A DNA stretch of 64,000 nt, taken from assembly GCF_018343535.1 (NCBI RefSeq), contig NZ_JAGYPF010000004.1, positions 331,666 through 395,665 of the forward strand, in the 5' to 3' direction. A model generated the notes under the pieces. The model had not been told where the DNA came from, made no database searches, and was given only the letters and a program-made list of their open reading frames with translations. The position numbers were made by a program, and so were the translations under genes. Positions 50,686 to 60,134 of this stretch are shown here, piece by piece (position 1 is the first letter of the stretch; each line of letters opens with the position of its first letter). The stretch comes from Neobacillus rhizophilus (GTDB lineage Bacteria; Bacillota; Bacilli; Bacillales; Cytobacillaceae).

Positions 50686-52536
50686 ATGAACAGTCCTGTT
50701 GAGGGAATAAAAAGTGAAAAGCGGTTCTTATTAAATAAATATTTAGACGAATGGGTTAGCAGCAATAAAACACGGTTTTATGGTAATCAAGATGCAATCA
50801 TGGTCTTAGATTTAGAGGGCAATATTCTTCTAGTAAACCCATCCTATGAGGAACTTTCAGGTTATTCATTCGAAGAGGCTCTCCTAATGAAATTTCAAAC
50901 ACTTTTCCCCATTGAAAGTTTGGATAAGATTTTCCATTACTTTCATAAAACTACATTAGGTCAGGTCCAAAACTTTGACTGCTTCATGATAAGCAAACAG
51001 GGTCATACAGTTGATTTAAATATCACGAATATTCCAATAAGCGTAGACGATAAAATAGTTGGATTATATGCAGTTATAAAAAATATCACCGAGTTAAAAA
51101 GAGCAAGGGCAGAAGTAAGACAAATTGAAGAATTTCACCGAGTATTAACAGATAATATTCTTGATATCATTGTAAACACAAACCTGTTAGGAACTATTCT
51201 ATATGTATCCCCCGCTGTCAAGCATCTTCTTGGATTTGAACAAGATGAAATAATTGGACAACAACTATCATCATTATTTTATAAAGAGGATGTGCAAAAA
51301 GCTTTTTTAGAACGTGAAAAGTTATTAAATAACCTTAAGGGGTATAATAGAGGGTCCTACCGATTCATCAAAAAAGATGGAAGTCTTATATGGCTGGAGG
51401 CGATATGTAAGCCAATTGTTAATTCAGATACACAAAGAATATTAGAGATAGTCAGTGTTTTTCGGGATATCTCGGAAAGAGTAAAAGCAGAAGAGGAACT
51501 CTGGGGTCGAGAAAAAGCATTTCGAAATTTGATTGAAAACTCCCCAGATACCGTCTTAATCGCCAAGAACGACAAAATATTATTTATTAATGAAACAGGC
51601 GTTGCCTTATTGGGCGCATCAAGCTCTGAAGAGATTATTCATACTTCCATAATGAAATATATTCATTCCAATTATCGTAATAAAGCAAAAAGAAGAATAA
51701 AAAAGGTATTTAATGGTGAGACAACCGATTTCACTGAGTATAAAATTAAGCGTTTTGACGGTACTCTATTGGATGTTGAAATAAAAGGAATCCCAACTTT
51801 TTTCCAAAGTCAGTCTGCTCAGCACCTTATTGTTCGGGATATTACGGAAAGGAAAAAAACCCTAGAGCTCATTCTTCATTCTGAAAAACTATCAATAGCT
51901 GGACAATTAGCTGCAGGGATTGCCCACGAAGTCCGCAACCCACTTACAGCGATAAAAGGTTTCCTGCAATTAATGCAAGTGCCGTTAGACAATTCAACAT
52001 ACGTGGAAATTATAAAAAGTGAGATAAATAGGATTGAAATCATTCTAAGTGAGTTATTGATTCTTGCCAAACCACAGGATGTAAAATTTAATGAAGAAAA
52101 CCTAAATACATTAATTCAAGAAGTAAAAACCTTAATTGACACCCAAGCTATTATGCAAAATATCCAAATAGAATTTGCTAATCAGATCGGTAATTTAACT
52201 ATCAGCTGTGATAAGAACAAATTAAAACAAGTCTTCATTAATTTCTTTAAAAATTCTATCGAAGCCATGCCGAATGGTGGAACGATTATAATCGAAATAA
52301 AGAAGCACAGTAAGAATAACGCAAAAATAACCATTCAAGACACAGGAACAGGAATCCCCAAACATATTCTGAAGAAAATCGGTCAACCATTTTTTACAAC
52401 AAAAGAAGGCGGAACTGGATTAGGAGTAATGATTTCTAAGCAAATCATTGAGAATCATAACGGAAGTTTACAGTTTTGGAGCGATAAAAAGGGGACCATC
52501 ATTGAAGTCATTTTGCCTTTAAATAATAAACAATAG
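50686..52536 (+). CDS. Multi-PAS sensor histidine kinase (sporulation-kinase type)
   Basis: Cytoplasmic protein of 616 residues without membrane segments. Three PAS domains lie at about residues 25-145, 150-270 and 275-390 (QDAIMVLDLEGNILLVNPSYEELSGYS; ILDIIVNTNLLGTILYVSPAVKHLLGF; PDTVLIAKNDKILFINETGVALLG). The HisKA segment has GIAHEVRNPLTAIKGFLQLM with the phosphorylated His, and the ATPase domain has the N-box FFKNSIEAMPNGG, DTGTGIPK and GGTGLGV. This form (soluble PAS kinase, HEVRNP) matches KinA/KinE-like kinases that feed phosphate into the Spo0 relay. No response regulator is adjacent, which also fits that role. The signal is unknown. Confidence 0.9.
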   Translation: MNSPVEGIKSEKRFLLNKYLDEWVSSNKTRFYGNQDAIMVLDLEGNILLVNPSYEELSGYSFEEALLMKFQTLFPIESLDKIFHYFHKTTLGQVQNFDCFMISKQGHTVDLNITNIPISVDDKIVGLYAVIKNITELKRARAEVRQIEEFHRVLTDNILDIIVNTNLLGTILYVSPAVKHLLGFEQDEIIGQQLSSLFYKEDVQKAFLEREKLLNNLKGYNRGSYRFIKKDGSLIWLEAICKPIVNSDTQRILEIVSVFRDISERVKAEEELWGREKAFRNLIENSPDTVLIAKNDKILFINETGVALLGASSSEEIIHTSIMKYIHSNYRNKAKRRIKKVFNGETTDFTEYKIKRFDGTLLDVEIKGIPTFFQSQSAQHLIVRDITERKKTLELILHSEKLSIAGQLAAGIAHEVRNPLTAIKGFLQLMQVPLDNSTYVEIIKSEINRIEIILSELLILAKPQDVKFNEENLNTLIQEVKTLIDTQAIMQNIQIEFANQIGNLTISCDKNKLKQVFINFFKNSIEAMPNGGTIIIEIKKHSKNNAKITIQDTGTGIPKHILKKIGQPFFTTKEGGTGLGVMISKQIIENHNGSLQFWSDKKGTIIEVILPLNNKQ

Positions 52537-52687
52537 AGCTACATAAATGAGGCTCTAATACTATTATACTATTTTAAAAAATGAAATCGCTTTAGCAGGA
52601 GTTTTTGGATAATTGGAGAATTTTAATATTAATAATAAATTTTCAGAAAATTATTTAAATACTATCTGAACAAGGAGTGGTTTTCAC

Positions 52688-52858
52688 ATGCATTATGTAT
52701 ACAAAACAGGTATTTATCAGAATTCAGCAAAGAAGCGTTGGGAATACTGGTATGTTGGACCAAATGAGTTACGAATCCTTGTATCATGGTTGAGCTGGAA
52801 TGCATTTAAAGAATATGAAACATGGGAGAAAAACTGCTTAATTGAGAAAGCAGGATAG
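52688..52858 (+). CDS. Small Trp/Tyr-rich protein, 56 aa
   Basis: ATG 52688 is preceded by AACAAGGAGTGGTTTTCAC, a strong ribosome binding site. The peptide is MHYVYKTGIYQNSAKKRWE... with five tryptophans and six tyrosines in 56 residues (WEYWYVGP, VSWLSWNAF, ETWEKN), no membrane segment and no signal peptide. A terminator follows at 52884. No family is recognised. The start signal and terminator argue for a real gene. Confidence 0.65.
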   Translation: MHYVYKTGIYQNSAKKRWEYWYVGPNELRILVSWLSWNAFKEYETWEKNCLIEKAG

Positions 52859-52883
52859 ATTTACTAGTATATTTACAAATTAG

Positions 52884-52930
52884 AATGCAAAAAAAGCGGA
52901 GAATCAGTTAATTCTCCGCTTTTTTGCATT
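52884..52930 (+). terminator. Long-stem terminator before the Opu operon
   Basis: AGCGGAGAAT / ATTCTCCGCT core extended by AATGCAAAA / TTTTGCATT arms, about 19 bp in total, with a T-run. A near-identical core recurs at 55949. Confidence 0.9.
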
Positions 52931-53223
52931 TTAGTATTATTTTTAAGGCCTCAATGAGCCCATGGAGTTTTTCATAATGGGGTTGATAGTTGTAATTAAG
53001 GACACTTATTAGTTCGTTCTCTTCTCCTCTTTCATGACTTTCCATAATGTAATGCAACGACTTAGTTCTTTGGAGGGATACAGCTTAAATGATCTTTAAC
53101 TCTATCAAGAAAAAATGTTTCGAAAGTTGGATTCTAACTTAACGAAAATCTCATACCTAATATTAAAGGTCATTTACTTAAAAAGAAAAAGGCTACAAAT
53201 CAGAGGAATGGAGGCGGTTATTT
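52931..53223. other. Promoter region of the Opu operon; possible regulator remnant on the minus strand
   Basis: A 45-codon minus frame (53045-52908, MESHERGEENELISVLN...) looks like the end of a helical regulator but has no start signal. GbsR-type regulators often lie beside opu operons, so it may be a remnant; this was not confirmed. Confidence 0.3.
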
Positions 53224-54372
53224 ATTATTACCTTTCAACATGTATATAAGAAATTCCCGGATGGATTTGAGGCTTTAAAAGATATCAACTTTCATATTGA
53301 AAAGGGAGAATTGGTAACGTTAATTGGTCCAAGTGGCTGCGGAAAGACAACGACCATGAAAATGATCAACCGGTTGACTGAGCCCACAAAGGGCAAGATT
53401 CTTATTAATGGGGAAGATATTTCAGAAAAGGACCCTGTACAGCTTAGAAGAAACGTTGGATATGTCATCCAGCAAATTGGTCTTCTTCCACACATGACGA
53501 TTGAAGATAACATTACCCTGGTTCCTCGTTTAAAAGGGTGGGAAAAAGAGCGATACACGAAAAGGGTGGATGAACTGCTTGACCTGGTAGGACTTGACCC
53601 TGAGGCTTTTAAATCACGATTTCCATCAGAATTAAGCGGCGGGCAGCAACAACGTATAGGGGTCATTCGCGCCTTAGCTGCTGAACCCCCGATTATCCTG
53701 ATGGACGAACCGTTTAGTGCACTCGACCCGATAAGCAGGGAACAGCTGCAAGATGAATTGGTTCGGCTCCAGGAAAGTATTAAGAAAACAATTGTATTTG
53801 TGACTCACGATATGGATGAAGCCATTAAAATAGCTGATCGAATTGCGATCATGAAGGATGGGGAAATCCTGCAATTTGATACTCCTGAAAAGATTCTTCG
53901 CCATCCAAAAAATGAATTTATAAGAGGATTTATTGGGGAAGATCGGTTGCAGGTTGGAAAATACGCTCATCCAGTTGCCAACGATTTAATGATTAAAAAA
54001 GTAATCACTGCCAAACCAAACCGAGGACTTGCCCAGGCTTTAAATACGATGATGACTTATAAAGTAGATAGCTTGCTTGTTACGACGAATGACCGTGATC
54101 TGCTTGGTATTGCAACTCTGGATCATGTAGAACGGTATTATACCGATGAAAACAAAACCTTAGCGGATATTTTCAACAAGGATTACGTTACTGTGGAGGT
54201 AGATAGTCCTTATCAAGAAGTAGCCGAAATCTTTGCTAAGGGCGTCACTTCTATACCTGTTCTTCAAAACGGAAAACTAGTTGGGCTCATTACTCGCTCC
54301 AGCATGATGAGAGGGTTGGCAGGAATGAAAACTGTATCACCTGGAGAAGGAGATGTTGTGAATGAGCAATGA
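53224..54372 (+). CDS. Glycine betaine/carnitine/choline ABC transporter ATPase (OpuCA-like), ATT start
   Basis: ATPase of 382 residues: ITFQHVYKKFPDGFEALKDINFHIEKGELVTLIGPSGCGKTTTMK (Walker A), the Q-loop QQIGLLPHMT, LSGGQQQR signature and ILMDEPFSALDP. Two CBS domains follow (about residues 255-370), as in OpuCA, where they sense ionic strength. The first 29 residues, with the first beta strand, precede the first TTG (53311), so that codon cannot be the start. No ATG, GTG or TTG is available in frame upstream. ATT 53224 lies 9 bases after GGAGG and is the best start. It overlaps the next gene by 11 bases. Confidence 0.9.
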   Translation: MITFQHVYKKFPDGFEALKDINFHIEKGELVTLIGPSGCGKTTTMKMINRLTEPTKGKILINGEDISEKDPVQLRRNVGYVIQQIGLLPHMTIEDNITLVPRLKGWEKERYTKRVDELLDLVGLDPEAFKSRFPSELSGGQQQRIGVIRALAAEPPIILMDEPFSALDPISREQLQDELVRLQESIKKTIVFVTHDMDEAIKIADRIAIMKDGEILQFDTPEKILRHPKNEFIRGFIGEDRLQVGKYAHPVANDLMIKKVITAKPNRGLAQALNTMMTYKVDSLLVTTNDRDLLGIATLDHVERYYTDENKTLADIFNKDYVTVEVDSPYQEVAEIFAKGVTSIPVLQNGKLVGLITRSSMMRGLAGMKTVSPGEGDVVNEQ

Positions 54373-55918
54373 AAACATGTTTCAGTTAATGATTGATACC
54401 TTTCGCACACGATGGACTGAAATTTTTGAAGCACTGCAGCAGCACCTATTTTTATCACTTGTTTCCATTCTAATTGCGACGCTGATTTCCATCCCTACCG
54501 GAATCTTTATTGCTAGGAGAAGGAAAATAGCAGAGCCCATAATAGGAATTGCTTCCGTGTTTCAAACTGTTCCAAGTCTTGCTTTGTTTGGATTCTTGCT
54601 TCCCTTTTTTGGTATTGGAAATGTCACAGCGATCATTGCCCTTACCATTTATGCATTGCTTCCTATATTAAGAAATACTTATACTGGAATTCTTTCAGTG
54701 GACCAATCTGCGGTGGAAGCAGGACGTGGAATGGGAATGACTAAAAACCAAATCTTACGAATGATTGAGCTCCCATTAGCTCTCCCGATTATTATGGCGG
54801 GGCTACGTACAGCAACTGTTCTTACGATTGGTGTCGCTACGCTGGCTGCTTTTATTGGTGGCGGCGGACTAGGGGATATCATTTATAGGGGATTGTCCAC
54901 CACCCGGAATGAATTGGTTTTGGCAGGTGCCATACCAGCAGCCATTTTGGCAATTGTTATAGATGTAATTCTTAAAAGGTTTGAAATCGCATCAGACCCT
55001 AAAAAAAGAAAAAATATCCCATGGAAAAAAGCACTTTTTATTATCATTCCTGTAGCGATTCTGATTAGCTTCTTTGGCTTAAGGGGAGGAAATTCCAATG
55101 ATACCATTGTCATTGCAGGGAAAAAGTGGACAGAGCAATACATTCTTCCGTATATCGTTGCTGAATATGTGAAAGAAAAAACCGATTATAAAGTGAAGGT
55201 GGAAGAGGGTCTCGGAGAAACACCGATTTTAACGGAAGCGATTAAAAAAGGCGATATTGATATGTATGTTGAATATACTGGAACAGGTCTTTTGACCATC
55301 TTGAAAGAAAAGTATAATCCCCAGTTAAGCCCTGATCAAGTTTATGACAAAGTAAAAAAGGGCTACCATGAAAAATACCAGATTGAATGGCTCAAGCCTT
55401 TTGGTTTTCAGAACACGTATGCACTTGCCTTAAATCAGGAAAAATTTAATCAGTTAGGGATAAAGACCGACTCTGAGTTGGCACCTCAGTCATCCAAGCT
55501 GATCTTTGGAGGCCCTACTGAATTTTATGAACGAGAAGACGGCTATGACCCAATGATTGAAACGTATGGGCTTAACTTCAAAGAACATAGAAGTCTAGAC
55601 CCAAATCTAATGTATGCTGCTGTAAAAGAAGGGAAAGTAGATGTTATTCCTGCCTATACGACAGATGGACGAATTGTCCGTTATCACCTTGGAATTCTAA
55701 AAGATGATAAAAAATTCTTTCCCCCTTATTTTGCAGCTCCAATCGTTCGTGAGGATACATTGAAGAAGTTTCCTAAGCTAAAAGGAATTATTAATGAGCT
55801 AGGCGGAAAAATATCTGAAAACGATATGGCAGAGATGAACGCCAAAGTAGATTTAGATAAACAGGATCCTAGAGATGCAGCCAGAGAGTTTCTAAAGGAA
55901 AAAGGATTAATTAAATAA
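54362..55918 (+). CDS. Fused permease and substrate-binding protein of Opu transporter (OpuCB-OpuCC type)
   Basis: Protein of 518 residues. Residues 1-215 are the permease: TLISIPTGIFIARRRKIAEPIIGIASVFQTVPSLALFGFLLP and the EAA-type loop SVEAGRGMGMTKNQILRMIELPLALPIIMAGLRT. After a membrane segment (ALFIIIPVAILISFFGL), residues about 240-518 form an OpuAC-type binding domain: IVIAGKKWTEQYILPYIVAEYVKEKTDYKVKVEEGLG, DIDMYVEYTGTGL and DVIPAYTTDGRIV. The gene thus carries both transport and capture functions, as in BilE/OpuB-like fused systems. The substrate is probably glycine betaine, carnitine or choline. Translationally coupled to the ATPase. Confidence 0.9.
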   Translation: MSNENMFQLMIDTFRTRWTEIFEALQQHLFLSLVSILIATLISIPTGIFIARRRKIAEPIIGIASVFQTVPSLALFGFLLPFFGIGNVTAIIALTIYALLPILRNTYTGILSVDQSAVEAGRGMGMTKNQILRMIELPLALPIIMAGLRTATVLTIGVATLAAFIGGGGLGDIIYRGLSTTRNELVLAGAIPAAILAIVIDVILKRFEIASDPKKRKNIPWKKALFIIIPVAILISFFGLRGGNSNDTIVIAGKKWTEQYILPYIVAEYVKEKTDYKVKVEEGLGETPILTEAIKKGDIDMYVEYTGTGLLTILKEKYNPQLSPDQVYDKVKKGYHEKYQIEWLKPFGFQNTYALALNQEKFNQLGIKTDSELAPQSSKLIFGGPTEFYEREDGYDPMIETYGLNFKEHRSLDPNLMYAAVKEGKVDVIPAYTTDGRIVRYHLGILKDDKKFFPPYFAAPIVREDTLKKFPKLKGIINELGGKISENDMAEMNAKVDLDKQDPRDAAREFLKEKGLIK

Positions 55919-55948
55919 GGATTTATGTAATAACATATTATTTGAAGC

Positions 55949-55982
55949 AAAAACGGAGAATCAACTAATTCTCCGTTTTTTT
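55949..55982 (+). terminator. Terminator of the Opu operon
   Basis: AAAAACGGAGAAT (55949-55961) pairs with ATTCTCCGTTTTT (55968-55980). The loop and stem (CGGAGAATCAACTAATTCTCCG) closely match the terminator before the operon. Confidence 0.92.
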
Positions 55983-56045
55983 ATGTTAGAAAATACTTTT
56001 TACTAAAAAGGGGAATCCTAACAAAAAGTTCGTGGAGTGAGAAGG

Positions 56046-57590
56046 ATGTCGTTTTTTTCAAAATTGAAAGGGTTGCAGCAAACCCAAAAGGAAAATAAAA
56101 AGGTTTTTTTAGGGGCGGATTTTGATGTGCGAATGGAATGGTTTAAAGAAACCTTCCAACAAAGTATTGACGTCACCTTTCACGAATTAACAGCCAATCA
56201 AACGCGCTGCGGCATTGTGTTTTTGCAGTGTATGGTGGATCAGCAAACATTTGATGAACAAGTGTTAAAATATATTGTTTCACCCCATTTTGCTTCATCA
56301 CCAAGTGAATTGATTCATAAAATTCTGGATTTACAGGCGATCAGCACAATGTGTACCACCATCCTTTCTGATATGGAGGAAGCAGCAGAATACATCTTAG
56401 ATGGAAAAATTATTGTTTTTTTCGAGGGCGACAGTCGGATGATCGCTTTTCCTTTAACAAGCTTTGAAAAGCGAACCGGTAGTGAAACCACGAATGAAAA
56501 TGTCATCAGGGGGCCAAGAGAGGCATTTTTGGAGGATATCCATACGAATGTCACCATGGTTCGCAGAAGAATAAAATCCCCTGCCTTAAAAATGGAACAA
56601 CTTGTCATCGGAAAGTATACAAAAACAAAGGTCATTATTAGCTATATTGAGGGGCTTTGTCGAGATGATTTAATAGCAGAAGTGAAACAAAGAATAAACA
56701 GGATTAAAATCGATGGCGTTTTAGCGAGCAGCTATATTGAGGAGTGTATTGACGATCGGCCCCTATCACCGTTTCCGCAATCACAAAAAACAGAACGGCC
56801 GGATGTGGCGGCCGCAGCCTTGCTGGAAGGAAGGGTGGTTATATTTGTGGATGGTGACCCCATTCCGCTTATTGCACCTGTAAATTTTTACATGTTTCTC
56901 CAAGCTGCTGAAGATTATTATCAACGGTATTTTCTTACCAGTTTTATCCGCCTGCTCCGCTATGGCTGGTTAATCGTTTCGCTGACCTTTCCATCTTTTT
57001 ATATAGCGATTACCACCTTTCATCCGGAAATGATTCCTACTAGTTTGTTATTAAGTGTTGCTGCATCACGGGAAAATGTCCCGTTTCCAAGTATTGTGGA
57101 AGCCTTATTGATGGAACTGGCTTTTGAAGGTTTACGGGAAGCAGGGATTCGTACTCCAAAAGCGGTGGGGCAGGCAATTGGGATCCTAGGTGCAATTATC
57201 ATCGGCCAAGCAGCTGTGCAGGCAGGAATCGTTTCTGCCATTATGGTGATCATTGTTTCGATTACCGGGATTGCCTCCTTCGTCATACCGGGTTATGATT
57301 TAGGATTTTCCGTCCGCTTGCTTCGATTTCCACTTATGTTTTTAGCAGGCACATTTGGAATATTCGGTTTAATGATTGGTGTTATTTTAATTTATATTCA
57401 TGTCGTAAGCTTACGTTCGTTTGGAATGCCTTATCTTTCACCAACAGCGCCGCTTAGAACTAGCGATTTAAAAGATATTTTCATCCGCGCTCCATGGTGG
57501 AAGATGCAGCGCCGTCCCTCCTTTTCTGGGTCAAATGATCGTAGTCGCTCCAACATTGAGAAATCCATAATAGGGGAGGATGAAGATTAA
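56046..57590 (+). CDS. GerA-family spore germination receptor subunit A
   Basis: A-subunit of a germinant receptor, 514 residues. The N-terminal soluble half (about 1-270) is followed by a membrane domain of about five or six helices starting near YFLTSFIRLLRYGWLIVSLTFPSFYIAITTFHPEMIP and ending SFGMPYLSPTAPLRTSDLKD. FPSIVEALLMELAFEGLREAGIRTPKAVGQAIGILGAIIIGQAAVQAGI is the typical GerA pattern. First gene of an A-C-D-B operon. Start 56046 has GGAGTG 7 bases before it. Located in the inner spore membrane with the C and B subunits; the germinant is unknown. Confidence 0.93.
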   Translation: MSFFSKLKGLQQTQKENKKVFLGADFDVRMEWFKETFQQSIDVTFHELTANQTRCGIVFLQCMVDQQTFDEQVLKYIVSPHFASSPSELIHKILDLQAISTMCTTILSDMEEAAEYILDGKIIVFFEGDSRMIAFPLTSFEKRTGSETTNENVIRGPREAFLEDIHTNVTMVRRRIKSPALKMEQLVIGKYTKTKVIISYIEGLCRDDLIAEVKQRINRIKIDGVLASSYIEECIDDRPLSPFPQSQKTERPDVAAAALLEGRVVIFVDGDPIPLIAPVNFYMFLQAAEDYYQRYFLTSFIRLLRYGWLIVSLTFPSFYIAITTFHPEMIPTSLLLSVAASRENVPFPSIVEALLMELAFEGLREAGIRTPKAVGQAIGILGAIIIGQAAVQAGIVSAIMVIIVSITGIASFVIPGYDLGFSVRLLRFPLMFLAGTFGIFGLMIGVILIYIHVVSLRSFGMPYLSPTAPLRTSDLKDIFIRAPWWKMQRRPSFSGSNDRSRSNIEKSIIGEDED

Positions 57591-58750
57591 TGAAAAAACT
57601 TAAATGGCTCATCGTGTTATGCCCTTGTTTTTTAACTGGCTGCTGGTCCCAATTTGAACTGAATGAACGCGCTTTTGTCTCCGGCATCTACGTTGATAAA
57701 GCCGCAAATGGCAAAATGGAGATAAGCCTATCTTTTTCCCTGCCAAATCGCCTTGTCCCTAGTGATCTCGGCGGTGCCGGTACAACAGGAAAACCATATT
57801 CGCTTCAAACTGCAACTGGAAAAACGTTTACGGAAGCCTATAAAAAAATACAGGCTACCCTGACCAGAAATATTAGCTGGGGGCATACGCGGATTATTAT
57901 CATCAGCGAAGAAATGGCAAGGGAAGGTATAAGGGGTATTTTGGAATTTGTTCTCCGTGAACCAAATTTGAATATCAATCAAACTTTATTAATTGCACCA
58001 GGAAAAGCAAAAGATATCGAAGAATTGACTCCGATATTTGAACGATTTCCAACCTCCATTCCCATATCATTTGCGCAAAGAAAGGTGACGGTCAATGCAA
58101 CACCAAAGGAATTCCTTGAAACAACTAGCGGTGATATGATTGTCGGCCTTTTATCAAAGAAAACGATAAAAATGCTTAGTGAAGGCGGGAAAGAGGGGCT
58201 TTTTGTCTCTCCTGGGGAGATGGCATTGTTTCATAATTATAAAATGGTAGGGAAAGTAGACACAGAAGTGGGCCGAGGAGCGTTCTGGCTTCGCAACCTG
58301 ATAAAAGGTGCCGAAGTAACTATAAAAGCTCCGGCCGACCAACAGTTAATCAGTTTATTAGTCACGGACGCCCATACAAAGATCCGCCCTTCTAAAAAAG
58401 AACCGTTCACTTTTAATGTGGGTATAAAAGCGGAAGGGAATATTTCTGAATCTCAATCCAATATGACTTTAACAAATGAAAACCAAATAGCGCAACTTGA
58501 GCATGAAGCTGAAAAGCAAATCCGAAATAGGATTAAAGCCACTTTAAAGGCTTCTCAAGAGGTAAAAGCGGATGTTTTCCAATTCAGTGAATACTTATCC
58601 TGGCACAAACCAAAAATATGGAAAATGGTTAAAAAAGATTGGCCCGAATCTTATCATGAAAAAGTAAAAATGAATGTTCAGGTTGATTTGCATATTAAAA
58701 GACTAGGTGCTGAAAACAATTCATTCTGGGAAAAGGAAAAAAGTTTATGA
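57590..58750 (+). CDS. Ger(x)C-type spore germination lipoprotein subunit C
   Basis: Protein of 386 residues with a lipoprotein signal peptide (KWLIVLCPCFLTGCWS; lipobox LTGC). The mature protein contains ELNERAFVSGIYVDKAANGKMEISLSFSLPNRL, WGHTRIIIISEEMAREGIRGILEFVLREPNLNINQTLLIAPG, both family-typical, and a C-terminal domain 3 with NRIKATLKASQEVKADVFQFSEYLSWHKPKIWK. Its start overlaps the A-subunit stop (TAATG). GerC proteins attach the receptor to the outer face of the inner spore membrane by lipid. Confidence 0.93.
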   Translation: MKKLKWLIVLCPCFLTGCWSQFELNERAFVSGIYVDKAANGKMEISLSFSLPNRLVPSDLGGAGTTGKPYSLQTATGKTFTEAYKKIQATLTRNISWGHTRIIIISEEMAREGIRGILEFVLREPNLNINQTLLIAPGKAKDIEELTPIFERFPTSIPISFAQRKVTVNATPKEFLETTSGDMIVGLLSKKTIKMLSEGGKEGLFVSPGEMALFHNYKMVGKVDTEVGRGAFWLRNLIKGAEVTIKAPADQQLISLLVTDAHTKIRPSKKEPFTFNVGIKAEGNISESQSNMTLTNENQIAQLEHEAEKQIRNRIKATLKASQEVKADVFQFSEYLSWHKPKIWKMVKKDWPESYHEKVKMNVQVDLHIKRLGAENNSFWEKEKSL

Positions 58751-58965
58751 TTTTAATTATTATCGGATTTCTCATTATCTTTGGATATGAGTGGACGTAT
58801 TTAAAAAGTAAAAAACGGAAAAAAAGAACCTATTGGATTGTATTTGGGATCATAGGGGCTTCCTTTATTTATTGCCTTTCTACTGTCTTATTTGAGCATA
58901 TGCCCAGTCCAAGTGATATGATTCAGTTCCTTTTTGAACCGATTCAACAGAAAATTTTAGGTTAG
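58747..58965 (+). CDS. Small two-helix membrane protein, D-subunit type of germination receptors
   Basis: MILIIIGFLIIFGYEW... of 72 residues with one helix at residues 1-14 and another at 28-48 separated by a KSKKRKKR basic loop. It overlaps the C-subunit gene by 4 bases and lies 10 bases before the B-subunit gene. Small D genes with two helices accompany several Bacillus ger operons and modulate germination rate. Assignment rests on position and topology. Confidence 0.75.
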   Translation: MILIIIGFLIIFGYEWTYLKSKKRKKRTYWIVFGIIGASFIYCLSTVLFEHMPSPSDMIQFLFEPIQQKILG

Positions 58966-58975
58966 GTGGACTCCT

Positions 58976-60091
58976 TTGAAGACAGAACAGATCACTCAAA
59001 ATCAATTAATGCTTTTTTTCATTCTTTATTATTACTCCACATTGGTTGGATTTGCAGCGAGTCAACTGATTTACCTATCTCAATACGATTCAGTGCTCGT
59101 TATTTATATTAGCGGTATAGCAGGAGTTATTCTAGCCTATTTTGTCATAAAACTTGCGACCCGAAGACCAAATGAATTTTTCGTCCACTATGGTAGTGAG
59201 ATTCTTCCCAAATGGATTCATATTCCAATTATGGTGTTTTTTTTCGTATCCTTCCTGCAAATTAGTGGAATCATTTTAAGAGAATATGAAGATTTCATCG
59301 TGCAGACCTATCTCCCAAGGACACCTAATTGGGCGGTTGGCTGCATGTTTGGAATGGTTGTAGCGGTCACAGCACGTTTAGGCTTTGAAAATTTATTCCG
59401 GATTGCCCAAGGCCTATTTTATCTTGTGATTCTAGGGAATATTGGAAATGCGATTTTTATTGGTAAGGAATTACAATGGGACCGCTGGATTGCTTTTGTT
59501 ACGAACCATAGCGGACAAGGAATCTTTATCGGCAGCTTCCAGACAGTTCCAACTTTTGGAGAAGTCGTTATTTTACTCTTTATATTTCCATATTTAACTC
59601 AAAAGCATAAAACACTAAAGTCAATCATGTGGGCGACTTTTTTTTCTGCTCTATTTATTGGACAAAATATTATTTGGCTATTATTACTTTTTGGTCCGAA
59701 TTTATCTAGTCATCTTACCTATCCGATGATAGAGATGATTCGCTACATTCGAATCGCTGATTTCATTCAAAACTTGGATCATTTATTAATTTCGATTTGG
59801 GCAACCATGGTTTTTCTAAAAGTGACCGTTTTTTTTACTATTTCTGTTCAAATTCTTGCCCATCTATTTCATTTAAAAGATCACCGCCCTCTGACGTTTT
59901 CGTTAGCAGCAGTTATGGTTGCATTATCGATAAACACAGCAAGCGGAACTGCAGAACTAACTAGTTTCCTTTACCAGGCATGGGCTGCTTTTTTATACTT
60001 TTTGGAGTTCATACCTTTCCTATATTTATTGGTGGACACAATAAAACAATCCAATAAGAAAAACAAAATAGGAAACAAATTGAAAACTTAA
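58976..60091 (+). CDS. GerB-type (endospore germination permease) subunit B
   Basis: Polytopic protein of 371 residues with about ten helices, related to amino-acid permeases. It begins KTEQITQNQLMLFFILYYYSTLVGFAASQLIYL, with later TRRPNEFFVHYGSEILPKW and SFQTVPTFGEVVILLFIFPYL, all typical of the Ger B subunits. TTG 58976 follows AGGTGGACTCC. Last gene of the A-C-D-B operon. It is thought to bind the germinant or form the channel; the ligand cannot be predicted. Confidence 0.9.
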   Translation: MKTEQITQNQLMLFFILYYYSTLVGFAASQLIYLSQYDSVLVIYISGIAGVILAYFVIKLATRRPNEFFVHYGSEILPKWIHIPIMVFFFVSFLQISGIILREYEDFIVQTYLPRTPNWAVGCMFGMVVAVTARLGFENLFRIAQGLFYLVILGNIGNAIFIGKELQWDRWIAFVTNHSGQGIFIGSFQTVPTFGEVVILLFIFPYLTQKHKTLKSIMWATFFSALFIGQNIIWLLLLFGPNLSSHLTYPMIEMIRYIRIADFIQNLDHLLISIWATMVFLKVTVFFTISVQILAHLFHLKDHRPLTFSLAAVMVALSINTASGTAELTSFLYQAWAAFLYFLEFIPFLYLLVDTIKQSNKKNKIGNKLKT

Positions 60092-60134
60092 AAGGGTAAG
60101 GGAACCGAACCTTATTCGGACGAAGGTCTATAGT

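Noticed and set aside
52908..53045. 45-codon minus frame, possible GbsR-type regulator remnant
   Set aside because: No start signal; the resemblance is only positional.
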